DNA of 64,000 nt from Pseudomonas putida W15Oct28 (GTDB taxonomy: Bacteria; Pseudomonadota; Gammaproteobacteria; Pseudomonadales; Pseudomonadaceae), in contig NZ_JENB01000014.1 of assembly GCF_000708715.2 (NCBI RefSeq), forward strand, positions 90,826-154,825. The letters are read 5' to 3'. A program made the position numbers and the translations under genes. A model generated the notes under the pieces. That model ran no database searches. It had not been told where the DNA came from and saw only the letters and a program-made list of their open reading frames with translations. Below, one piece after another: positions 58,717-64,000 of the stretch (position 1 is its first letter; each line of letters starts with the position of its first letter).

Positions 58717-59085
58717 TTAGCCAACGATCAGGGAGACCGCCCAGCCGAGCAGGGAATCAAGACCCCACAGCAGCAGTGCCATAACCAGCACGACAGCCAC
58801 GACAATCAGCGTGGTCTGGGTGGTTTCCTGGCGGGTCGGCCACACGACTTTACGGATTTCGGTACGAGCTTCCTTCGCCAGCGCAAAGAACGACTTGCCC
58901 TTCGCAGTCTGCAGAGCTACAAAGCCCGCGACAGCAGCCAGGACGAGAAGTGCGAGGACGCGATACAGGATCGGAGACGCGGAGTAATATTGATTACCCA
59001 CAACAGCTACAACCACCAAAGCAACTACAGCCAGCCACTTGAATAGATCAAAACGCGATTCTTGGGCTTCAGTTTTGGGAGTCAT
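58717..59085 (-). CDS. secE: Sec translocon subunit SecE
   Basis: The product is 122 aa with three membrane segments (about residues 16-34, 41-60 and 92-118), the long gammaproteobacterial form. The conserved amphipathic stretch EARTEIRKVVWPTRQET that clamps SecY precedes the last segment. It is 44 nt after tRNA-Trp. Confidence 0.97.
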   Translation of the reverse strand: MTPKTEAQESRFDLFKWLAVVALVVVAVVGNQYYSASPILYRVLALLVLAAVAGFVALQTAKGKSFFALAKEARTEIRKVVWPTRQETTQTTLIVVAVVLVMALLLWGLDSLLGWAVSLIVG

Positions 59086-59129
59086 CGAGGAGGATCCTGT
59101 AAGAAGAAAGCCATCACACCGAAGTGAAA

Positions 59130-59205
59130 TGGCAGGTCAGGAGGGAATCGAACCCCCAACCTACGGTTTTGGAGACCGTCGCTCTGCCAATTGAGCTACT
59201 GACCT
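59130..59205 (-). tRNA. trpT: tRNA-Trp (CCA anticodon)
   Basis: The gene is 76 nt with CCA encoded. The acceptor stem is AGGTCAG/CTGACCT, the D arm AGCTCAATTGGCAGAGC, the anticodon loop has CCA in GGTCTCCAAAACC, and the T arm is GGGGGTTCGATTCCCTC. It lies between tuf and secE, as in many proteobacteria. Confidence 0.97.
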
Positions 59206-59227
59206 GTAACGCTGTATCAGGCCGGCC

Positions 59228-59255
59228 ATTATACCGGCCTGATCAAGTAAATCAA
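59228..59255 (-). promoter_or_regulatory. Promoter of trpT-secE-nusG
   Basis: TTGATT (59255-59250), a 16-bp spacer and a perfect TATAAT (59233-59228). The -10 lies in the loop of the stem CAGGCCGG/CCGGCCTG (59220-59241). The -35 is only 4 nt past the tuf stop. Confidence 0.7.
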
Positions 59256-59259
59256 CTAC

Positions 59260-60975
59260 TTATTCAATAATTTTTGCTACGACGCCGGCGCCGACGGTAC
59301 GACCGCCTTCACGGATAGCGAAGCGCAGACCGTCTTCCATTGCGATGGTCTTGATCAGGGTAACAGTCATCTGAATGTTGTCACCTGGCATTACCATCTC
59401 AACGCCTTCCGGCAGTTCGCAGTTACCGGTCACGTCAGTGGTACGGAAGTAGAACTGAGGACGGTAGCCTTTGAAGAACGGAGTGTGACGGCCGCCTTCT
59501 TCCTTCGACAGGACGTAGACTTCTGCGGTGAACTTGGTGTGCGGCTTGACCGAACCTGGCTTGACCAGAACCTGGCCACGCTCAACGTCGTCACGCTTGG
59601 TACCACGCAGCAGAACGCCGCAGTTCTCGCCAGCACGCGGCTCTTGAACGCGGACGATACCACGCTCGATACGACCGGTAACAACGGTACCACGACCCGA
59701 GATCGAGAATACGTCTTCGATTGGCATCAGGAACGGCTTGTCGATAGCGCGCTCTGGCTCTGGGATGTAGCTGTCCAGAGTTTCAACCAGTTTCTTGACG
59801 GCAGTGGTGCCCATCTCGTTGTCGTCTTTGCCTTCCAGCGCCATACGAGCCGAACCGATGATGATCGGGGTGTCGTCGCCTGGGAAGTCATAGGTGGACA
59901 GCAGGTCGCGAACTTCCATCTCGACCAGTTCCAGCAGCTCAGCGTCGTCTACCAGGTCAGCCTTGTTCAGGAAGACCACGATGTACGGAACGCCAACCTG
60001 ACGGGACAGCAGGATGTGCTCACGGGTTTGTGGCATCGGACCATCGGCGGCCGAGCAAACCAGGATCGCGCCGTCCATCTGGGCAGCACCGGTGATCATG
60101 TTAACGCCAACCTGACGGGACAGCAGGATGTGCTCACGGGTTTGTGGCATCGGACCATCGGCGGCCGAGCAAACCAGGATCGCGCCGTCCATCTGGGCAG
60201 CACCGGTGATCATGTTCTTCACGTAGTCAGCGTGACCTGGGCAGTCGCCTTCGTCCAGCAGCTTGCGGAACATCTCAACACCGGTGCAGGTGGTGGTTTG
60301 AGTGTCACGCAGACCAACGATTTCCAGTGCCTCTTGAACGCGGACGATACCACGCTCGATACGGCCGGTAACCACGGTGCCACGGCCCGAGATCGAGAAT
60401 ACGTCTTCGATTGGCATCAGGAACGGCTTGTCGATAGCGCGCTCTGGCTCTGGGATGTAGCTGTCCAGAGTTTCAACCAGTTTACGAACGGCAGTGGTGC
60501 CCATTTCGTTGTCGTCTTTGCCTTCCAGCGCCATACGAGCCGAACCGATGATGATCGGGGTGTCGTCGCCTGGGAAGTCATAGGTGGACAGCAGGTCGCG
60601 AACGCGAGACAGCAGGATGTGCTCACGGGTTTGTGGCATCGGACCATCGGCGGCCGAGCAAACCAGGATCGCGCCGTCCATCTGGGCAGCACCGGTGATC
60701 ATGTTCTTCACGTAGTCAGCGTGACCTGGGCAGTCAACGTGAGCGTAGTGACGAATGTTCGAGTTGTACTCGACGTGAGCGGTGTTGATGGTGATACCGC
60801 GCGCTTTTTCTTCCGGAGCCGAGTCGATCTTGTCGAACTCAACGACTGCCGAACCGAAAACTTCGGAGCAGACGCGAGTCAGAGCTGCGGTCAGAGTGGT
60901 CTTACCGTGGTCAACGTGGCCGATAGTGCCGACGTTAACGTGGGGAAGGGAACGATCAAACTTTTCCTTAGCCAT
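59260..60975 (-). CDS. tufB: EF-Tu gene, scrambled and enlarged (571 codons)
   Basis: The start [20 protein letters not shown] and the end [10 protein letters not shown] are those of EF-Tu, but a normal protein has about 397 residues. In translation order the frame runs from residue 1 to the HILLSR region, jumps to [12 protein letters not shown] and on to FRKLLDEG, and goes back to DCPGHADYV. It repeats NMITGAAQ to SRQVGV twice, passes once through [12 protein letters not shown], repeats VRDLL to VRVQE, and then jumps to RAGENCGV and the normal C-terminus. All joints stay in frame. The repeated DNA blocks are 59641-59913/60331-60603 and 59989-60102/60103-60216/part of 60608-60735. One copy has ArgLys and the other LysLys at the same place, so two genes seem mixed. 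Probably an assembly chimera. Confidence 0.9.
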   Translation of the reverse strand: MAKEKFDRSLPHVNVGTIGHVDHGKTTLTAALTRVCSEVFGSAVVEFDKIDSAPEEKARGITINTAHVEYNSNIRHYAHVDCPGHADYVKNMITGAAQMDGAILVCSAADGPMPQTREHILLSRVRDLLSTYDFPGDDTPIIIGSARMALEGKDDNEMGTTAVRKLVETLDSYIPEPERAIDKPFLMPIEDVFSISGRGTVVTGRIERGIVRVQEALEIVGLRDTQTTTCTGVEMFRKLLDEGDCPGHADYVKNMITGAAQMDGAILVCSAADGPMPQTREHILLSRQVGVNMITGAAQMDGAILVCSAADGPMPQTREHILLSRQVGVPYIVVFLNKADLVDDAELLELVEMEVRDLLSTYDFPGDDTPIIIGSARMALEGKDDNEMGTTAVKKLVETLDSYIPEPERAIDKPFLMPIEDVFSISGRGTVVTGRIERGIVRVQEPRAGENCGVLLRGTKRDDVERGQVLVKPGSVKPHTKFTAEVYVLSKEEGGRHTPFFKGYRPQFYFRTTDVTGNCELPEGVEMVMPGDNIQMTVTLIKTIAMEDGLRFAIREGGRTVGAGVVAKIIE

Positions 60976-61020
60976 CGATACAATCCTCCGCAGAAGAAAT
61001 AGTCTTGCGCTGATAAAACA

Positions 61021-61046
61021 AAGGCAGATATTTTCATATCTGCCTT
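61021..61046 (-). terminator. Hairpin between tRNA-Thr and tuf
   Basis: AAGGCAGATA/TATCTGCCTT is a 10-bp stem with a 6-nt loop and TGTTTT after it on the minus strand. It may be a partial terminator or an RNA-processing signal that separates the tRNAs from the tuf mRNA. Confidence 0.65.
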
Positions 61047-61053
61047 GTTTATA

Positions 61054-61129
61054 TGGAGCTCTTGAGCGGATTTGAACCGCTGACCTCACCCTTACCAAGG
61101 GTGTGCTCTACCAACTGAGCTACAAGAGC
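61054..61129 (-). tRNA. thrT: tRNA-Thr (GGT anticodon)
   Basis: The gene is 76 nt with CCA. The acceptor stem is GCTCTTG/CAAGAGC, the D arm GCTCAGTTGGTAGAGC, and the anticodon loop TTGGTAA. It is the last tRNA before tuf, matching thrT-tufB in E. coli. Confidence 0.97.
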
Positions 61130-61158
61130 GAAACACATTGTGCAAAATCCGGCAAACT

Positions 61159-61232
<74 letters not shown>

Positions 61233-61256
61233 GGAGCTTGCGGCTCTCGCTAAAAC

Positions 61257-61340
61257 TGGTGGAGGGAGAAGGATTCGAACCTTCGAAGCTCTCGCAACGG
61301 ATTTACAGTCCGTCCCCTTTGACCGCTCGGGAATCCCTCC
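61257..61340 (-). tRNA. tyrT: tRNA-Tyr (GTA anticodon)
   Basis: The gene is 84 nt with CCA and a long variable arm. The acceptor stem is GGAGGGA/TCCCTCC and the anticodon is in ACTGTAAAT. It is the first tRNA of the operon, about 10-15 nt from the predicted start site. Confidence 0.97.
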
Positions 61341-61353
61341 AGATGTGGCCGGC

Positions 61354-61382
61354 ATTCTATGTGTCTGCCGTCCTAGTGTCAA
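61354..61382 (-). promoter_or_regulatory. Promoter of the tRNA-tuf operon
   Basis: TTGACA (61382-61377), a 17-bp spacer and TAGAAT (61359-61354), followed by the GC-rich discriminator GCCGGCC, typical of stringently controlled stable-RNA promoters. Confidence 0.85.
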
Positions 61383-61492
61383 GCGTTTTTTCAAATTTTT
61401 TCAATCAAATCTGAAACTTAGCTGCTTTGACACCGCTTCCAGCTCTACCACCTGAGTGGTGTTCCCTGTGAAGCGGGCGCCATTCTATCAAG
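61383..61492 (-). promoter_or_regulatory. Upstream region of the tRNA operon with a second promoter candidate
   Basis: A second TAGAAT with the GC-rich discriminator GGCGCCCGC lies near 61481-61486, with a TTGCAA about 16 bp upstream, overlapping the end of the SPOR-like gene. Downstream is ACCAC/GTGGT around CTCA (61447-61460) and an AT-rich stretch next to the proximal -35 that could be an UP element. No gene is present. Confidence 0.5.
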
Positions 61493-61918
61493 CTATTCAC
61501 CAGTTGCAATACCCTGGCAGAAAATAATTTTATGTTTTAAGTCTTTGAAATCATTGGAAAGAGCCGAAAGGACCGTTTGGTCCAGTAAACGCTCGCTTTC
61601 TGGGGCAACCTTGAGCCAGCGCCCATCCACTCCAGGCAGCTGCCCCGCCACTGGCAAGGTGGCAATATCCAGGCTCAGCAAGCGCTGACGCAGTGCATCC
61701 AGCTGCTCCTGCCCTGCCATACCACCTACTACCAGGCATTCGTCACGGCGCCTGGGTGGCGTCGATACACCCGTCTCACGCAACAGACGGATTTCTTGCT
61801 GATTCCCCTTGTACAGTGACAGGGGGGCGACTTCCTTGACCTTCAGCGGCGCTTCCTGCTGATGCCACACGTAATAGAAGACGTTGAGCACCAGTAACAG
61901 CAGAAACAACCAACGCAT
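61493..61918 (-). CDS. SPOR-like membrane-anchored protein
   Basis: The product is 141 aa, started at MRWLFLLLLVLNVFYYVW (61918) rather than the longer frame that overlaps coaX. One N-terminal membrane segment (residues 1-18) is followed by a linker and an 80-residue domain (ECLVVGGMAGQEQLDALRQRL, then LSALSNDFKDLKHKIIFC) resembling SPOR peptidoglycan-binding repeats. It follows coaX by 7 nt, so it belongs to the birA-coaX operon. The SPOR assignment is by resemblance and operon place. Confidence 0.7.
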   Translation of the reverse strand: MRWLFLLLLVLNVFYYVWHQQEAPLKVKEVAPLSLYKGNQQEIRLLRETGVSTPPRRRDECLVVGGMAGQEQLDALRQRLLSLDIATLPVAGQLPGVDGRWLKVAPESERLLDQTVLSALSNDFKDLKHKIIFCQGIATGE

Positions 61919-61925
61919 AGGCACC

Positions 61926-62675
61926 TCAATCCAATGGGCAGGCCATGGCCAGGCCAACGAAAACCAGGTCAGGGACGACACGCGCCTGCGGCACGGCCTC
62001 CCTCACCAGCGGCGCATCGCCCCCGGTCAGGAACACCGTGAATTCGTCACCCCACAGTGCACGCGCCTGCTCGAGCTGGGTACGCGCAAAGCCCTGGAGC
62101 ATTAACACGCAACCACGCTCGACCGCTTCGACAGTAGAGCGGCCCGGGGACAGACTGGTCAATGCGCGCTCTGCGGAGGCATCGTCATAGCGAATACGCC
62201 GGGTGTGGGTACGCAACTGACTACGCATCAATGGCATCCCCGGGCAGATGTAGCCCCCTAGGTGCTCGCCGTCTGCGGCCACAAAGTCTGCTTTGGCAGC
62301 AGTACCCAGATCGATCACCAGGCACGCGCCCTTGGCCAGGTGAAATGCACCCAGCGTAGCCAGCCAACGGTCCATGCCCAAACGCTGATAGTCGTCATAA
62401 CCGTTGCGCACCCCGGCCATGCTTTGTGCCGGATGCGCAACGCGCGCCTGCACGGCAAATGCCTGTGCAATCAACGCACAAAGCGCATCGGTTTCTTCCT
62501 CGCTGCGCACACTGACAATGCGGCACCCCGTCAGACGCACCGAAGCCAGCACAGCCACTTCAGCCAGCAACGCTTGATCGGAATCGACGATCCCGCCACC
62601 CTCAATCACTGCATCAGCAGTATGGATTACACGCCACTTGATGAAGCTGTTACCGCAGTCGAGCTCAAGAATCAT
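61926..62675 (-). CDS. coaX: Type III pantothenate kinase
   Basis: The product is 249 aa. The ATP-binding motif is at the start ([15 protein letters not shown]), and the second motif is [11 protein letters not shown] near residue 125, with YICPGMPLM after it. It catalyses the first step of CoA synthesis and, unlike CoaA, is not feedback-inhibited by CoA. The start at 62675 overlaps birA by 11 nt, so the two are coupled. Confidence 0.93.
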   Translation of the reverse strand: MILELDCGNSFIKWRVIHTADAVIEGGGIVDSDQALLAEVAVLASVRLTGCRIVSVRSEEETDALCALIAQAFAVQARVAHPAQSMAGVRNGYDDYQRLGMDRWLATLGAFHLAKGACLVIDLGTAAKADFVAADGEHLGGYICPGMPLMRSQLRTHTRRIRYDDASAERALTSLSPGRSTVEAVERGCVLMLQGFARTQLEQARALWGDEFTVFLTGGDAPLVREAVPQARVVPDLVFVGLAMACPLD

Positions 62676-63624
62676 CACGCAACCTCAAACTGAGCTCACC
62701 ACCACTGAAGCTCTTTTCAACTCCGTCCACCTCAAGGCGCAAGCCGCCCTGCCCGTCGACGCCAAGAACCACGCCATCGATGCGCGTATTACCAGCAACC
62801 AGTGAAACATTGCGCCCCTGCCAAAGGTGCGCCTGCTCCCATTCCTCCTGGAACGCGGCAAACCCGTAGCGACGATGGCGTGCCAATTCGTGCTGCAATT
62901 GCTGATTGAGCGAAGCCACCAAGTGGTTACGGTCTATAGCCGCGCCCACCTCGCGCCGCATCGAGGTCCACTGTTGGTCGACCTGGTCATTGACCTGCAT
63001 GTTCACATTGATACCGATACCCAGTACCACATGACAGACATCGGCCGGGTCACCCACCAGCTCCAGGAGAATACCGGTGATCTTCTGCCCGCGAACCAGC
63101 ACGTCATTGGGCCATTTGAGCCCTACATCTTTTACGCCGAACGCCTGCAGCGTGCGCATTACTGCAACCCCCACCACCAGGCTCAAGCCTTCGAGCTGGC
63201 GCATGCCGCCATCCACACGCAAGACAAGGCTGTAATAGAGGTTTTCGGCAAATGGGCTGACCCATTGCCGGCCACGTCGACCGCGGCCGGCGCTTTGCCG
63301 CTCGGCCAGGACGAGAAATGGCGCTACCTGCCCTTGATTGGCAAGCCTCAAGCCTTCGGCGTTGGTCGAGTCGATGATTTCGTGGATGAAAACCGGCCAC
63401 TGCTCGCCTTCGGCAAACCCGGCGATTGCCTGCGCCTCGAGCAAAGCCAGTGGTGCCGCCAGCTGATAACCGCGCCCACGAACCTTGTGAATGGTCAGGT
63501 TCAGCTCGCTCTCCAGGTGCTGCAGCTGTTTCCAAACGGCGCTGCGACTCACCCCGAGGGCTGCCCCCAGAGCTTCTCCGGAATGGAACCGGCCATCCTT
63601 GAGGAGATTCAACAACTTCAGCAT
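62665..63624 (-). CDS. birA: Biotin-protein ligase and biotin operon repressor
   Basis: The product is 319 aa, from [20 protein letters not shown]. The N-terminal winged helix ([17 protein letters not shown]) binds DNA. The ligase domain contains the biotin loop [18 protein letters not shown] and LKWPNDVLV. It biotinylates AccB and probably represses biotin synthesis genes. An in-frame ATG at 63654 could add ten residues. Confidence 0.95.
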   Translation of the reverse strand: MLKLLNLLKDGRFHSGEALGAALGVSRSAVWKQLQHLESELNLTIHKVRGRGYQLAAPLALLEAQAIAGFAEGEQWPVFIHEIIDSTNAEGLRLANQGQVAPFLVLAERQSAGRGRRGRQWVSPFAENLYYSLVLRVDGGMRQLEGLSLVVGVAVMRTLQAFGVKDVGLKWPNDVLVRGQKITGILLELVGDPADVCHVVLGIGINVNMQVNDQVDQQWTSMRREVGAAIDRNHLVASLNQQLQHELARHRRYGFAAFQEEWEQAHLWQGRNVSLVAGNTRIDGVVLGVDGQGGLRLEVDGVEKSFSGGELSLRLRDDS

Positions 63625-63716
63625 GCCAGTCTCGACTTGGAATAAGGCACGCATGATAGCCATGGGCTGTTGGCTTGCATAGGAAAAGGGCCTGAAGGAG
63701 CGGCCTATCCACCGCA

Positions 63717-63752
63717 TCGCCTGCTTCGCGGGCATGCCCGCTCCCACAGGGA
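63717..63752. repeat. REP palindrome (P. putida type)
   Basis: CCTGCTTCGCGGGCATGCCC followed by GCTCCCACAGGG, the canonical form of the element also seen at 926-959. It lies between birA and the rrn terminator. Confidence 0.85.
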
Positions 63753-63789
63753 TACGAGCAGGGCTTGAATGTTTTTGAGCCGCAAAGAC

Positions 63790-63823
63790 AAAACCCCTAC
63801 CTGCATGCGCAGATAGGGGTTTT
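63790..63823 (-). terminator. Terminator of the rRNA operon
   Basis: AAAACCCCTA/TAGGGGTTTT is a 10-bp stem, extended inside by CTGC/GCAG. It lies about 12 nt after the 5S rRNA on the minus strand. Confidence 0.9.
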
Positions 63824-63834
63824 GCGAAATGAAT

Positions 63835-63949
63835 CTTGACGATGACCTACTCTCACATGGGGAAACCCCACACTACCATCGGCGATGCATCGTTTCACTA
63901 CTGAGTTCGGGATGGGATCAGGTGGTTCCAATGCTCTATGGTCGTCAAG
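63835..63949 (-). rRNA. rrf: 5S ribosomal RNA
   Basis: About 115 nt on the minus strand. It begins CTTGACGACCATAGAGC, has the conserved GAACCACCTGATCCCATCCC and GAACTCAGTAGTGAAACG, and ends GAGAGTAGGTCATCGTCAAG. The two ends pair. The rest of the rrn operon (23S, 16S) lies beyond the right edge; 63950-64000 is the 23S-5S spacer. Confidence 0.95.
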
Positions 63950-64000
63950 AAATTCTGTAGCCAGAATGTCCAGATGGACAGCCCAGCGAATTCGGATATG

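Noticed and set aside
59989..60246. CRISPR-like or protein-repeat array
   Set aside because: The repeats are coding EF-Tu segments of different lengths without spacers; REP elements were likewise not CRISPR repeats.

Overview
The window is a stretch of Pseudomonas chromosome, most likely from the P. putida group. The evidence is the rplQ-ftnA/katA-uvrA-ssb neighbourhood, an OprG-type porin, an Anr-style box, tRNA and rpoB/rpsL sequences of Pseudomonas type, and the dispersed REP palindrome (core GCGGGCATGCCCGCTCCCAC) typical of P. putida genomes. No phage, plasmid or CRISPR signal was seen.

Layout. (1) 1-5976: end of an ABC permease gene, a DUF3299 lipoprotein-like gene, oprG, a divergent MFS exporter/HxlR regulator pair with two matching operators, and two sugar-nucleotide dehydratase-like genes. 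(2) 6240-8831: a small lower-GC group of a frameshifted Fe(II)/2-oxoglutarate oxygenase, a TauE/SafE permease and an alpha/beta hydrolase. (3) 8843-12335: a Cro/C1-type regulator, a sodium:alanine symporter and a type I asparaginase. (4) 12441-21646, minus strand: a complete selenocysteine/formate module, fdnG (in-frame UGA with SECIS hairpin)-fdnH-fdnI-fdhE-selA-selB-selC. (5) 21906-29511: GlcG-like haem-binding protein, ssb, a YajR-type exporter, uvrA, ftnA and katA. (6) 29683-61340, minus strand: the ribosomal/transcription super-cluster. In transcription order this is tRNA-Tyr, Gly, Thr, tuf, tRNA-Trp, secE, nusG, rplKAJL, rpoBC, rpsLG-fusA-tuf, the S10, spc and alpha operons, ending at rplQ. 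(7) 61493-63624: SPOR-like protein, coaX and birA, then the 5S rRNA that ends an rrn operon entering from the right edge.

The genes work together in clear blocks. Block 4 makes both the selenoprotein formate dehydrogenase-N and the machinery to translate its UGA. Block 6 holds most of the translation and core RNA polymerase genes. Sigma70-like promoters were read at several seams (tRNA operon, tuf/trpT, nusG/rplK, rpoC/rpsL, tuf/rpsJ, rpsN/rpsH, rpmJ/rpsM). At three of them the -35 element lies on or next to a terminator-like hairpin.

The most striking anomaly is that neither tuf gene encodes a normal EF-Tu. The copy at 43513-43866 has lost about 280 internal codons in frame. The copy at 59260-60975 is scrambled to 571 codons, with a perfect 114-bp tandem duplication and further repeated blocks. 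Because EF-Tu is essential, I read this as an assembly chimera of two near-identical genes unless reads show otherwise. No clearly undescribed system was found. The best candidates for something less known are the oxygenase/permease/hydrolase group and the repeated hairpin-promoter seams.
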